Of a DNA stretch of 64,000 nt, positions 8,019 to 16,695 are shown piece by piece. The DNA is from Bradyrhizobium sp. LHD-71. Lineage in GTDB: Bacteria > Pseudomonadota > Alphaproteobacteria > Rhizobiales > Xanthobacteraceae. Every line of letters starts with the position of its first letter. Within the stretch, counting starts at the first letter, position 1. The translations under genes and the position numbers were made by a program. The notes under the pieces are model-generated. The model did not search any database, was not told the DNA's origin, and was given only the letters and a program-made list of their open reading frames with translations. Where the stretch lies: NCBI RefSeq assembly GCF_031157255.1, contig NZ_JAVIFX010000010.1:159777-223776 (forward strand), read 5' to 3'.

Positions 8019-8954
8019 ATGACAGGCGCCGGCTACCCGCGCGATCTCAAAGGCTACGGCCGCAATCCGCCTGATCCCAAGTGGCCGGACGGTGCACGGA
8101 TTGCCGTGCAGTTCGTGGTCAATTTCGAGGAGGGCGGCGAGAACAGCATCCTGCATGGCGATGCCGGATCCGAGGCGTTCCTCTCGGATGTGCTCGGCGC
8201 CAAATCCTGGGCCGGGCGCCGACATCCCAATGTGGAGTCGATGTTCGAATACGGTTCGCGCGCGGGCTTTTGGCGGCTTTGGCGCGGCTTTGCGGCCCGC
8301 AACATCAAGCCCACGGTCTTTGCTGTCGCAACCGCGCTGACGCGCAATCCGGAAGCCGTGGCGGCCATGAACGAGGCCGGCTGGGATATCGCCTCGCACG
8401 GCTTGAAGTGGGTCGAGCACAAGGACATGACCGACATCGACGAGCGTGCCGCCGTCGCAGAGGCGGTCAGCGTCCACACGCAGGCGACGGGACGGCGGCC
8501 GCTCGGCTGGTACACCGGCCGAACGTCGGAGAACACGCTGAAACTTGTGATCGAACAGGGCGGATTCCTTTACTCGTGCGACTCCTATGCGGACGACCTG
8601 CCGTATTGGGTCAGGCACCGCGGCGTGCCGCATCTGATTATTCCCTACAGCCTTGATGCCAACGACATGCGCTTCATCAACGCGCAAGGGTTCGGCGACG
8701 GCGAGCAGTTCTTCCAATACCTGAAGGACAGCTTCGATGTGCTTTATGCCGAAGGGGAAACGGCGCCCAAGATGATGTCGATCGGGCTGCATTGCCGTCT
8801 GGTCGGCCGCCCGGGCCGGTATGCGGCGCTGGCGCGCTTTCTCGACTATGTCGAAAAGCACGATCGGGTCTGGGTGCCGACCCGGCTCGAGATCGCCGAG
8901 CACTGGCACAGGGAACACCGCGCGCTTGCCAGAAACGCCCATGTGATCAGCTAG
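8019..8954 (+). CDS. puuE: Allantoinase PuuE-type polysaccharide deacetylase family protein
   Basis: 311 aa. The N terminus YPRDLKGYGRNPPDPKWP, the segment FVVNFEEGGE and the later SHGLKW motif match PuuE-type allantoinases, which open allantoin to allantoate and use the polysaccharide deacetylase fold. The ATG at 8019 is chosen because it directly precedes the conserved start; the frame extends to a TTG at 7980 that adds a non-conserved 13 residues. No strong ribosome binding site is seen. Its stop overlaps the end of the convergent M20 amidohydrolase gene by 8 bases. The pair would give allantoin to allantoate to ureidoglycine. A related cyclic amide is possible as the true substrate. Confidence 0.82.
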   Translation: MTGAGYPRDLKGYGRNPPDPKWPDGARIAVQFVVNFEEGGENSILHGDAGSEAFLSDVLGAKSWAGRRHPNVESMFEYGSRAGFWRLWRGFAARNIKPTVFAVATALTRNPEAVAAMNEAGWDIASHGLKWVEHKDMTDIDERAAVAEAVSVHTQATGRRPLGWYTGRTSENTLKLVIEQGGFLYSCDSYADDLPYWVRHRGVPHLIIPYSLDANDMRFINAQGFGDGEQFFQYLKDSFDVLYAEGETAPKMMSIGLHCRLVGRPGRYAALARFLDYVEKHDRVWVPTRLEIAEHWHREHRALARNAHVIS

Positions 8955-10206
8955 CCGCCGTCTTGGGCTGGAACTGCTCGATGACGTCGAGCAGCACGCT
9001 GGCGCCGGCAGCTGCATCTTCCAGCGTGACATGTTCATCCGGATGATGACTGACGCCGCCGCGGCAGCGCACGAAGATCATGCCGATGTCGGTCAAGTCG
9101 GCGACCGCCATGCCGTCATGGCCGGCGCCGCTCGGCAGGGCCGTCGCACGATATCCGCGCCGGGCGATCGCCGCTGAAATCTGCGCCTGCAGCCAGGGAG
9201 CGCACGGCGTCGTGCGTCCTTCGTGCTTGATCTCGATCCGCGGCACGAGGCGCCGCCGCCCTGCGATGCGTTCGATCGAGCCAATCGCAGCCTTGACGGC
9301 GAATTGGCGATGTTCATCGGAGGCCGAACGCATGTCGATCGAAAACGTGCAGCGGCCGGGGATGACGTTGCTTGCTCCGGGCTCGACGCGGATTGTGCCG
9401 ACGGTACCGAAGAGGCCGGGGTCATCGCGGCATTGTTTTTCGATGGCGACGATGCACTCGGCCACGCCGCTCAATGCATCGCGCCGCATCGCCATCGGCA
9501 CCGTCCCTGCGTGCCCGGCCATGCCCTCGAGCGTGACCGCCAACCGCGTCGCGCCGCTGATGGCCGTCACAACTCCGACCGGAACGCCTTCCGCCTCCAG
9601 CACCGGGCCTTGCTCGATGTGCAGTTCGAGATAGGCGAGGTAGTCGGACGGCGCGCGAGCAGCGGTGCCGATATTCTGCGGATCGAGCCCGAAGCCGGTT
9701 AACGCTTCACGCAGGCTCACGCCGTCGCTGTCACGGCCGGCGAGGGCGCTTTCATCGAAGGTGCCGGCCAGGGCACGGCTGCCGAGCAGTGTCGAGGCAA
9801 AACGTACGCCCTCCTCGTCGGCGAAGCCGATCACCTCGACGGCGAACGGCAGCCGCTTGTGTTGACGGTTGAGCTCCGCCACGCAGGCGATTGCGGTGAT
9901 GATGCCGAGCGGGCCGTCCCACTTGCCGGCGTTGCGCACAGTGTCGAAGTGCGAGCCGAGCAGAAGGGCGGGTTGATCGGGTTTGGCCCCCTCATAGCGT
10001 CCGATCACATTGCCGATGGCGTCCGTGCGCGCCGACATGCCGGCCTCGCGCATCCACGTCAGCAGCAGCTCGGCCGCGTTCCGATGCTCAGCCGACAGGA
10101 AGAGACGGGTGAGGCCGGTCGCACTCTCGGAGATCGAGGCGAGTTGATCGATGCGCTGTGCAATCGCCTCGCCCGTCGTTTGACCGGTCATGCTGGTCGT
10201 TGCCAT
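8947..10206 (-). CDS. M20 family Zn-dependent hydrolase: allantoate amidohydrolase / N-carbamoyl-L-amino acid hydrolase
   Basis: 419 aa. The binuclear metal ligands are all visible: His86 (GSHFDTV), Asp97 (WDGPLG), Glu131/Glu132 (FADEEGVRF), His196 (ELHIEQG) and the C-terminal HHPDEHV (about 387-393). This set is typical of the AllC/HyuC group, which removes ammonia and CO2 from allantoate or from N-carbamoyl amino acids. I start it at the ATG four bases after the ABC ATPase stop; a longer frame reaches 10290 but lies inside the ATPase gene and is not conserved-looking. It is the last gene of a five-gene operon with the amino acid transporter, so the transporter probably brings in its substrate. 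Confidence 0.88.
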   Translation of the reverse strand: MATTSMTGQTTGEAIAQRIDQLASISESATGLTRLFLSAEHRNAAELLLTWMREAGMSARTDAIGNVIGRYEGAKPDQPALLLGSHFDTVRNAGKWDGPLGIITAIACVAELNRQHKRLPFAVEVIGFADEEGVRFASTLLGSRALAGTFDESALAGRDSDGVSLREALTGFGLDPQNIGTAARAPSDYLAYLELHIEQGPVLEAEGVPVGVVTAISGATRLAVTLEGMAGHAGTVPMAMRRDALSGVAECIVAIEKQCRDDPGLFGTVGTIRVEPGASNVIPGRCTFSIDMRSASDEHRQFAVKAAIGSIERIAGRRRLVPRIEIKHEGRTTPCAPWLQAQISAAIARRGYRATALPSGAGHDGMAVADLTDIGMIFVRCRGGVSHHPDEHVTLEDAAAGASVLLDVIEQFQPKTAAS

Positions 10207-10210
10207 GATG

Positions 10211-10939
10211 TCAGTGCTGCATTCCAATGAACTGGGCGAGCTCCGGCGTGCCCGGACTGGCGAACAACGGCTTCGGCGGTCCCTCCTCATGGACCTTGCC
10301 CTGGTGCATGAACACCAGCTTGGTGCCGACGTCGCGGGCGAACCGCATCTCGTGGGTGACGAGGATCAGCGTCATGCCGTCGCTGGCCAGCCGTTCGACC
10401 ACCCGCAGCACCTCGCTGACGAGCTCTGGGTCGAGCGCCGAGGTGATCTCGTCGCACAACAGCACGTTTGGCCGCATCGCCAGCGCGCGGGCGATGGCGA
10501 CGCGCTGTTGCTGGCCCCCGGAGAGCTGGGAGGGGTAGCTGTCAGCCTTGTCCGACAGTCCGACCTTCGCGAGCGTCTCTTTGGCCAATGCTTTGGTGAT
10601 GTGCGCGCTCTCGCGGTTGACGACCTTCGGCGCGAGCATCACGTTCTCGGCCGCGGTCAGGTGCGGAAACAGGTTGAACTGCTGGAATACCATGCCGACA
10701 TTTCGGCGCAGATCGCGAAGGTTGCCCCGGGTTTTGCCGACGTCGATACCGTCGACGCTGATGCAGCCGGCGTCGTAAGTCTCAAGCCCGTTGATGCAAC
10801 GGAGCAGGGTGCTCTTGCCCGAACCGGATTTGCCGATGATGGCGACCACATCGCCACGGCCGACCTCGATCGAGACGCCTTTCAGCACCTCGACGCTGCC
10901 GAAACTCTTGCGCACGTCCTTGATGCTAACGAGCGACAT
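10211..10939 (-). CDS. Polar amino acid ABC transporter ATP-binding protein (GlnQ/HisP type)
   Basis: 242 aa, standard length. Walker A is GKSGSGKST, the signature is LSGGQQQRVAIARAL, Walker B is LLCDEITSALDPE, and the switch histidine is in LVTHEM. The protein energises import by the two permeases encoded just upstream and overlaps the nearer permease gene by 14 bases. It ends four bases before the amidohydrolase start, which points to translational coupling. Confidence 0.95.
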   Translation of the reverse strand: MSLVSIKDVRKSFGSVEVLKGVSIEVGRGDVVAIIGKSGSGKSTLLRCINGLETYDAGCISVDGIDVGKTRGNLRDLRRNVGMVFQQFNLFPHLTAAENVMLAPKVVNRESAHITKALAKETLAKVGLSDKADSYPSQLSGGQQQRVAIARALAMRPNVLLCDEITSALDPELVSEVLRVVERLASDGMTLILVTHEMRFARDVGTKLVFMHQGKVHEEGPPKPLFASPGTPELAQFIGMQH

Positions 10940-11576
10940 TGAACTGCCTTTCGAGCCGGTGCGCGTACCACGATAATGGGTAGCAGAGCGCGAAGTAGAT
11001 CAGCGCGACCAGCGAATAGACGAGGAACGGACGGAAGGTCGCGTTGTTCAGCATGGTTCCTGCCTTGGTCAGATCGACGAAGCCGATGATCGAAGCAAGA
11101 GCGGTGCCCTTGATGACTTGCACCGAGAAGCCGACGGTCGGTGGAATGGCGATGCGTAGCGCCTGGGGAAGGATCACATAGCGCATCTGCTCGATATAGG
11201 AGAGCGCCAGCGTTTCGGCGGCCTCCCATTGGCCCTTGGGTAGCGACTCCACGCAGCCGCGCCAGATCTCGGCGAGGAACGCGCTGGTCCAGAACGTCAG
11301 CGCCAGCGAAGCTGCGAGCCACGGACTGACCTCGATGCCCAGCAGCGCCACGCCGAAGAAGAAGAGGAACAGCTGCATCAGCAGCGGCGTGCCCTGAAAA
11401 AACTCGATGTAGGCGCGCGTTGCGGTGTCGAGCCATCGGATCTTCGAAACACGGGCGAACAGCAGTGCCAGCCCGACGGCGCCGCCGCACACGAAGGCAA
11501 CCAGTGACAGCAGCACGGTCCAGCGCGTCGCCAGCAGCAGGTTCGAAAGGATCACCCAGAAGCTGAAATCGTTCAT
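10926..11576 (-). CDS. Polar amino acid ABC transporter permease (HisM/GlnP type)
   Basis: 216 aa with four to five hydrophobic segments and the EAA loop WEAAETLALSYIEQMRYVILPQA near residues 117-139. The TPLLMQLF segment is typical of His/Glu/Gln-type permeases. It is the second of two tandem permeases, separated by 3 bases from the upstream one and overlapping the ATPase gene. Confidence 0.93.
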   Translation of the reverse strand: MNDFSFWVILSNLLLATRWTVLLSLVAFVCGGAVGLALLFARVSKIRWLDTATRAYIEFFQGTPLLMQLFLFFFGVALLGIEVSPWLAASLALTFWTSAFLAEIWRGCVESLPKGQWEAAETLALSYIEQMRYVILPQALRIAIPPTVGFSVQVIKGTALASIIGFVDLTKAGTMLNNATFRPFLVYSLVALIYFALCYPLSWYAHRLERQFNVAR

Positions 11577-11579
11577 GGG

Positions 11580-12242
11580 TCAGGCCTTCGGGAAGATCAC
11601 GCGCCCGATGCCGCGAAGAACTGCACGCGCGGCGATCGCAAGCAGCAGGTAGAGCAGGGCGACGACGAGGTAGACCTCGAAGGCGCGGAAGTTGCGCGAC
11701 TGGATGTAGTTCGCAGCGTAGGTCAGGTCTTCCGCGGAAATCTGCGACACCACCGCCGAGCCGAGCATGACGATGATGATCTGCGACGCCAGCGCCGGAT
11801 AGATCTTCTGAAACGCCTGCTTGAGCACGACATGGCGCAGGATCTGCATGCGGGTCATCGCCAGGCTTTCGGCGGCTTCGAGATGCCCCTTCGGCACCGC
11901 CTCGATGCCGGCGCGGATGATCTCGGTCGAATAGGCGCCCAGGTTGACGACCATCGCCAGGAATGCCGCGGCAGTCTCCGAGAGTTTGACGCCCGCGGCA
12001 GGCAGGCCGAAGAAGATGAAGAAGAGCTGCACGATGAACGGCGTATTGCGGATGATCTCCACATAGGCTGCGACGATCGGATCGAGCCATTTCGGCCCGA
12101 AGGTGCGGGCGGCGGCGCCCGCCGTGCCGACCGCGATGCCGCCTATGGTCGAGACGATCGTCAGGACGATCGTGAAGATCAGCCCGTGCAGCAGAACGTC
12201 CCAGTAGGGCAGGAGCTCGGCGAACTGCAGCTTGTAAGTCAT
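11580..12242 (-). CDS. Polar amino acid ABC transporter permease (HisQ type)
   Basis: 220 aa. It carries the conserved RNTPFIVQLFFIFFGLP segment and an EAA loop (LEAAESLAMTRMQILRHVVLKQA). It pairs with the permease at 10926-11576 as the membrane channel. It lies 22 bases after the binding protein stop in the same operon. Confidence 0.93.
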   Translation of the reverse strand: MTYKLQFAELLPYWDVLLHGLIFTIVLTIVSTIGGIAVGTAGAAARTFGPKWLDPIVAAYVEIIRNTPFIVQLFFIFFGLPAAGVKLSETAAAFLAMVVNLGAYSTEIIRAGIEAVPKGHLEAAESLAMTRMQILRHVVLKQAFQKIYPALASQIIIVMLGSAVVSQISAEDLTYAANYIQSRNFRAFEVYLVVALLYLLLAIAARAVLRGIGRVIFPKA

Positions 12243-12264
12243 GGCCGCGCGCGCCGCCGGGCAG

Positions 12265-13095
12265 TTAGAAGCCTGCGGGCAGTGACGCCTTCAGCCACTT
12301 CTGTGACAGCTTCTCCAGCTCGCCGCTGCTCTTCGCCTTGGCGATGATCTCGTTCACTTTTGCGAGGAGCGCGGGCTCGTCCTTGTTGAGGCCGATGTAG
12401 CAGGGGGAATCCTTGACGACGAATTTCAGCACCGGCGGTCGTGCCGTGCTTTTCTCCGCGATTGCGGCTGCGACGGTGTTGCCGGTGGCGATCAGGTCGA
12501 CCTGGCCGGAGACAAACGCTGCGATGGTGGCGTTGTTGTCCTCATAGCGTTTGACCACGGTCGAGGTCGGCACGCTCTTCGACAGCTCCTGCTCCTCGAT
12601 CGAACCGCGGGTCGCGCCGATGGTCTTGCCGGCGAGGTCCTCGACCTTGGCCGCTTCGATTGCCTTGGTGCCATAGACACCGGAGAAGAACGGCGCGTAG
12701 GCGACCGTGAAATCGATCACCTTTTCACGTTCCGCATTCTTGCCGAGGCTCGAAATGACGAGGTCGGCCTTCTTGGTCTGCAGATAAGGAATGCGGTTGG
12801 CACTGGTGACGGCAATGATCTCCGCCTTTACGCCGAGTTCCCTGGCGATCACGTTGGCCATGTCGATATCGTAGCCCTGTGGCTTGAGATCGGCGCCGGC
12901 CGAGCCGAACGGTGCAAAGTCCTGTGGGACTGCCACCTTGATGACCTTGGCCTTCGTGATGCCGGCGAGCGCGTCCGCGCGCGCAGTCACGGCCGTCAGC
13001 GCGACAGCGGCTGCAATGACAGCCGCGGTAAGTCCAAGTCCAAGCCCAAGCCCAGGTCGTGTGGCTGCAGGCGAAATCCGGCGACGCGCAAACAT
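12265..13095 (-). CDS. Amino acid ABC transporter substrate-binding protein (SBP family 3)
   Basis: 276 aa from the ATG at 13095, which follows AGGGGAT at good spacing; the frame is open much further upstream but runs into the LysR gene on the other strand. The signal peptide begins MFARRRIS and has a hydrophobic core containing four Gly-Leu pairs encoded by a hexamer repeat, then ends near TARADAL. The mature part shows the family 3 pattern: IKVAVPQDFAPFG, the GYDIDMA segment and KWLKASLPAGF at the end. It is the first gene of the five-gene transport and amidohydrolase operon. The ligand is not readable; an N-carbamoyl amino acid or ureide is inferred from the last gene. Confidence 0.92.
   Translation of the reverse strand: MFARRRISPAATRPGLGLGLGLTAAVIAAAVALTAVTARADALAGITKAKVIKVAVPQDFAPFGSAGADLKPQGYDIDMANVIARELGVKAEIIAVTSANRIPYLQTKKADLVISSLGKNAEREKVIDFTVAYAPFFSGVYGTKAIEAAKVEDLAGKTIGATRGSIEEQELSKSVPTSTVVKRYEDNNATIAAFVSGQVDLIATGNTVAAAIAEKSTARPPVLKFVVKDSPCYIGLNKDEPALLAKVNEIIAKAKSSGELEKLSQKWLKASLPAGF
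13030..13053. repeat. Hexanucleotide tandem repeat in a signal peptide coding region
   Basis: Four 6-base units, AAGTCC twice then AAGCCC twice, read on the opposite strand as four Gly-Leu dipeptides in the hydrophobic core of the binding protein signal peptide. Gain or loss of a unit would keep frame and change core length by two residues. Confidence 0.8.
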
Positions 13096-13245
13096 GATGA
13101 AATATCCCCTCTCGAATGCCCGGCAACGGGGCGCGTCCGTCGCCTCGCTGCATGTTCTGGGCCAGTCCCGGCCAGTGCATGGTTGCAAGGCGGGATTCAT
13201 CCGTCCAATATATTGTTCGTATTGATTTATATCCGAGAGATATGG
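13096..13245. promoter_or_regulatory. Divergent control region of transporter operon and LysR gene
   Basis: The 150-base spacer between the binding protein start and the LysR start is AT-richer near 13206-13235 than its surroundings. It contains a 10-bp perfect palindrome CAATATATTG at 13206-13215. LysR regulators usually bind such shared spacers at a T-N11-A site; this palindrome is a candidate operator, unproven. Confidence 0.45.
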
Positions 13246-14151
13246 ATGAGCCTGGAGCTTCGGCATCTTCGATACTTCGTCACCGTGGCCGATGAACTGA
13301 GCTTCACACGTGCCGCGCAGCGGCTGCGTATCTCCCAACCGCCGCTCAGCCAGCAGATCCAGGATCTGGAGGCAGTCCTGAAGACGCAGCTGTTGTTGCG
13401 CACCAGTCGTCGGGTCGAGCTGACTGCGGCTGGCGAGGCGCTGCATGCTCGGGCGAAATCGATCCTCGAGCAGGTCGATGCAGCGGTGCAGGAGGCTGCC
13501 TCGATCGGCCGTGGCGAGCGAGGCCGCATCCTCATCGGCGCCACCGGTTCGATCCTGAGCGGCGGGCTGGCCGACCTGCTCGCGGGCTACCGGCACGAGT
13601 TTCCGGAGGTCACGACGACCCTGTTCGAACAGGCGCCTCGGCTGCAAATGCGCGCGCTGCAGGACAAGAAGACCGACATCAGCTTCATCCGACTGCGGCC
13701 TGAGAGCGACGATTTCGCAAGCGAACTCGCCTGGCGCGAGGATGTGGTCGTGGCGATGTCGAGCATCCACCGTCTGGCCGGCCGCAAGCGGATCGCGCTG
13801 AAGGATTTGCGCGACGAGGAATACGTTGCGCTCGCGCCCGAAAGTTCGGAGTTCGCCGCCTCGATCCGCGACAGCTGCGTCGCCGCCGGCTTTCTGCCGC
13901 GGATCGCCCATGAGGTGGTTGATGCGCAGTCGATCACCGGTCTGCTTGCCGCCGGCTTCGGCGTGGCACTGGTGCCGTCGTCGATTGCGCGCTTCACAAC
14001 CGGCGAAATCAGGTTTCGCTCGCTCGGCGCATCAGCGCCCGCGGCTGACGTCTACATCGTCCACCGCAACGGCGACCAGTCGACGGCACTGCGCGCGTTC
14101 ATGGCCTTTGCGAGGAGGTTCTTCCAGTCGCGGCTGAAGCCGCGGGATTGA
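13246..14151 (+). CDS. LysR family transcriptional regulator
   Basis: 301 aa. The N-terminal winged helix-turn-helix is clear: LELRHLRYFVTVADELSFTRAAQRL then ISQPPLSQQIQDLE (about residues 2-46). The C-terminal part is a typical inducer-binding domain. I start at the ATG at 13246, with GAGAG upstream, because the 21 residues before it are not LysR-like. It is divergent from the amino acid transporter/amidohydrolase operon and is the likely regulator of that operon, with a ureide or amino acid as probable inducer (inference). Confidence 0.93.
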   Translation: MSLELRHLRYFVTVADELSFTRAAQRLRISQPPLSQQIQDLEAVLKTQLLLRTSRRVELTAAGEALHARAKSILEQVDAAVQEAASIGRGERGRILIGATGSILSGGLADLLAGYRHEFPEVTTTLFEQAPRLQMRALQDKKTDISFIRLRPESDDFASELAWREDVVVAMSSIHRLAGRKRIALKDLRDEEYVALAPESSEFAASIRDSCVAAGFLPRIAHEVVDAQSITGLLAAGFGVALVPSSIARFTTGEIRFRSLGASAPAADVYIVHRNGDQSTALRAFMAFARRFFQSRLKPRD

Positions 14152-14178
14152 GTCGTAGGAGGCTGACGGCACGACGCC

Positions 14179-14985
14179 CTATCGCCTCCCGCCAACGCGG
14201 AACATGACGGGGAGCGAGAAGGTCAGGCCTTCGTCGGCGACGAGCGGTGGCGGCGGCGGGACGGGATCTGAGCGTTGGACCATAGCGATGGCCGCGGCGT
14301 CGAAGGCCTCGTCGCCCGAGCTCTTGGCGACGCTCACGGCGACGACGCGGCCCATCCGGTCGAGTTCGAGCGCCAGCAGGATCTCGGCGGCCTTCTGGTT
14401 GCGGTCGTTCGGGTAGCGCTTGTGCTTGTCGAGATGGGCCAGCAGTTCCTTCTGCCAGGTGACCCGAACGCGCCGGCGGCTTTCGCCGGTGCCTTGATCG
14501 ACGGTCACCGACTTCTCGCCCTGCGGGGCGTCCTGGATCGAGGGGGCAGCCTTGGCTTCCTGCGCGACGGATGCCTCGGAGGCTTTGGTTTCCTTCTCCT
14601 TGAGCTCGGCATCCTCTTCGACCGGCTTGTCGGTCTTCTGCTGCGTGACGAGCCGGTCCGGATTCTCGGATTCGACCGGTGTTTCTTCCGGAAGGTCGAC
14701 CTCTTTGTCCGGCGCTTTCTGTTCGGCAACGGCGGCAGAAGCCGCTGACGCCTCACTCTCGGGGCCTGGCGGCAGCGCCGAAGGCGGCGTCTGCGGGGAC
14801 GTCAGTTCGAGGCCGATCTCGATCCCGGGCGCTCCGAGATCTTCGTCCTCCATCTCCTGCATGCGCATGAAGGCGAAGGCCGCGACCGTTGCGTGCAGCA
14901 TCAGGGCAACGACGGCGGCAAAGATCCATAACCCCTTGCCGGTCGAGGGATGAGGCGGCGAAACTGCCGGATCGTCGCGCTTCAT
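14179..14985 (-). CDS. tonB: TonB family energy transducer
   Basis: 268 aa. It has a short cytoplasmic N terminus, one membrane anchor (about residues 19-39), a long acidic and Pro/Ala/Glu/Lys-rich periplasmic linker (about 45-165), and a C-terminal TonB domain with HLDKHKRYPNDRNQ and the GDEAFDAAAIAMV segment. It would transmit the proton-motive force from ExbBD to outer membrane receptors. Its start overlaps the exbD stop by 4 bases (ATGA). The receptor gene is transcribed divergently just beyond exbB. Confidence 0.92.
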   Translation of the reverse strand: MKRDDPAVSPPHPSTGKGLWIFAAVVALMLHATVAAFAFMRMQEMEDEDLGAPGIEIGLELTSPQTPPSALPPGPESEASAASAAVAEQKAPDKEVDLPEETPVESENPDRLVTQQKTDKPVEEDAELKEKETKASEASVAQEAKAAPSIQDAPQGEKSVTVDQGTGESRRRVRVTWQKELLAHLDKHKRYPNDRNQKAAEILLALELDRMGRVVAVSVAKSSGDEAFDAAAIAMVQRSDPVPPPPPLVADEGLTFSLPVMFRVGGRR

Positions 14986-15449
14986 TGTGCTTGGGGCGCC
15001 GGGCGCGGCGCAGCTTGATCCGCTGCGTCGGGCCGGCCTTCCAGCGCGACGAGGGCGACCTTGGTGTAGCCGCCGCTCCGCAGGAGCTCGAGCACATCCA
15101 TCATGTCGCCATAGGGAACGAGACGATCAGCGCGTAGGAAGATGCGGCGTTCCTTGTTGGAGTCGGCCGCATCGAGCGTGCTGACCAGGTCCTGGCGCCT
15201 TACAGGCGTCTCGCCGATGGCAACGGCGAGATCCGATTTGATCGAGACGTAGGTCGGCTTGTCTGGCTTCTTTTGCGGCGCGGCGCTCGACGTCGGCAGG
15301 TCGACGGGAAGATCGACGGTCGAGAGCGGCGCTGCGACCATGAAGATGATGAGCAGCACCAGCATCACGTCGATGAACGGCGTGACGTTGATTTCGTGCG
15401 TTTCGCCGAAATCATCCTCGTCGTCGACATCGTTGAAGGTGACGCCCAT
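14982..15449 (-). CDS. exbD: Biopolymer transport protein ExbD
   Basis: 155 aa. The N-terminal EINVTPFIDVMLVLLIIFMV contains the single membrane segment with the conserved proton-carrying aspartate (FIDV), and the rest is a small periplasmic domain. It is the middle gene of exbB-exbD-tonB, 4 bases after exbB and overlapping tonB by 4 bases. Confidence 0.94.
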   Translation of the reverse strand: MGVTFNDVDDEDDFGETHEINVTPFIDVMLVLLIIFMVAAPLSTVDLPVDLPTSSAAPQKKPDKPTYVSIKSDLAVAIGETPVRRQDLVSTLDAADSNKERRIFLRADRLVPYGDMMDVLELLRSGGYTKVALVALEGRPDAADQAAPRPAPQAQ

Positions 15450-15453
15450 GGTG

Positions 15454-16338
15454 CTACTCCGCGGCGCGCCGAAGGTGGGCGCCCTGAAGCCGGTCGAGGT
15501 CGCGTGAGAGCTGGCGGCCGGTGGCGCCGCTGGCCTTGCCGACCAGGTCCATGTAGCCCTTCGTCATCCGCGAGAAGTGGTTGTAGATGATCACGGCCGG
15601 AATGGCGGCAACGAGACCGATCGCGGTTGCGAGCAGCGCCTCGGCGATGCCGGGGGCCACGACCGCGAGGTTCGTTGTCTGCGTCTTCGAGATGCCGATG
15701 AAGCTGTTCATGATGCCCCAGACCGTGCCGAACAGTCCGACGAACGGCGACGTGGCGCCGATGGTCGCGAGCAGCCCCATGCCGACGCGGATGCGGCGTG
15801 CCTCGGTGCGGGTCACCTCCGAGAAGCGCGAGGCCGCGCGCTCCTTGATGCCGGCGTCGTTGTCGATGCCGGCGGAAACGCGCACTTCATTGATCGCCGT
15901 CGCCATGAAGCTGCGCAGCACGCTCTTGTCGCTGCGCAATATCTCAAGTGACTGTTGCAGCGAGCCGGCCTGAGCTGTCGCCTTCAGAGCTTGCGCCAGC
16001 CGTCGCTGGACAATGGAAAGCTCCAGGAATTTGGCGACGAAGATCGTCCAGGTCAGAAGCGATGCAAAGGCAAGCCCGATCATGATCGCTTTGACGACGA
16101 TGTCGGCCGAAAGGAACATCGACCACGGTGAGAGGTCGTGGATTCCGACTTGCACGCTGCCCTTCGCAGGAGCCGCAGCGTCGGTCGTCGCGGTGGTCGG
16201 CGGGATCGCCGCCGGTGCCTGCGTCTCCGACACGGCCGGTCCGCTGGATTGCGGCTCCTGGGCCGCGACGGGAGTTAGCGCAACGATCAGGAGCAGGGGG
16301 AGGAGCGCAACTATTGCGGCGCGTCGCAAGCAAGTCAT
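15454..16338 (-). CDS. exbB: Biopolymer transport protein ExbB (MotA/TolQ/ExbB family) with periplasmic N-terminal extension
   Basis: About 294 aa from the ATG at 16338; an in-frame ATG at 16386 is possible but the shorter form starts directly with a signal-like sequence MTCLRRAAIVALL ending near VAAQEPQ. After a Pro/Ala-rich linker come three membrane segments (about 100-120, 205-225, 245-265) with the ExbB hallmark IGATSPFVGLFGTVWGIM. It forms the proton channel with ExbD. First gene of the exbBD-tonB operon, divergent from the siderophore receptor, which suggests shared iron control. Confidence 0.93.
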   Translation of the reverse strand: MTCLRRAAIVALLPLLLIVALTPVAAQEPQSSGPAVSETQAPAAIPPTTATTDAAAPAKGSVQVGIHDLSPWSMFLSADIVVKAIMIGLAFASLLTWTIFVAKFLELSIVQRRLAQALKATAQAGSLQQSLEILRSDKSVLRSFMATAINEVRVSAGIDNDAGIKERAASRFSEVTRTEARRIRVGMGLLATIGATSPFVGLFGTVWGIMNSFIGISKTQTTNLAVVAPGIAEALLATAIGLVAAIPAVIIYNHFSRMTKGYMDLVGKASGATGRQLSRDLDRLQGAHLRRAAE

Positions 16339-16695
16339 GACATCGTCCAGGTAGGTCTGCACGCCGAGGCGTAACAAACGCCGCATCGGCAGCGCAAGCG
16401 GAATGCCGGAGCGCTGCTATCTGCCTTCAGTCGAGGCAAGGGACGTCGCCCGTGACAACATCCGATGCTTCAGTTCGCGCGCAAACTATTCGGTTATGTG
16501 GCGTTCGTGTGCACAAACAGCAGTTTGCAATTTGAAATCGTTCTAATCGTGCTGCTCTCTACGATCTGCGCAGAGGTGCGTCTGACATGTCCAAAACACA
16601 GCGAAGCGGTGCATGGCACATATCCGTCACCGCTCTTTTGAACGATTCCATTTCGAGCGTTGCTCCGGGGTCGGTATGAGAGGCCTTGAGATCGG
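16339..16695. other. Divergent intergenic region between exbB and the siderophore receptor
   Basis: About 357 bases without a convincing gene. It is AT-richer than its surroundings around 16495-16560. The only notable element is a weak inverted repeat at 16530-16546, listed separately. No clear sigma-70 hexamers were identified by eye. Confidence 0.5.
16530..16546. promoter_or_regulatory. Possible iron-responsive operator (imperfect inverted repeat)
   Basis: TTTGAAATCGTTCTAAT has an imperfect dyad (TTTGAA against TTCTAA) and resembles the AT-rich palindromes bound by Irr-type regulators in rhizobia. It lies in the spacer shared by exbB and the receptor. The match is weak and made from memory. 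Confidence 0.25.

Noticed and set aside
8947..8954. Stop codon overlap of the allantoinase and amidohydrolase genes as a sign of frameshift
   Set aside because: Both proteins end at normal family positions; convergent overlaps of a few bases are common.
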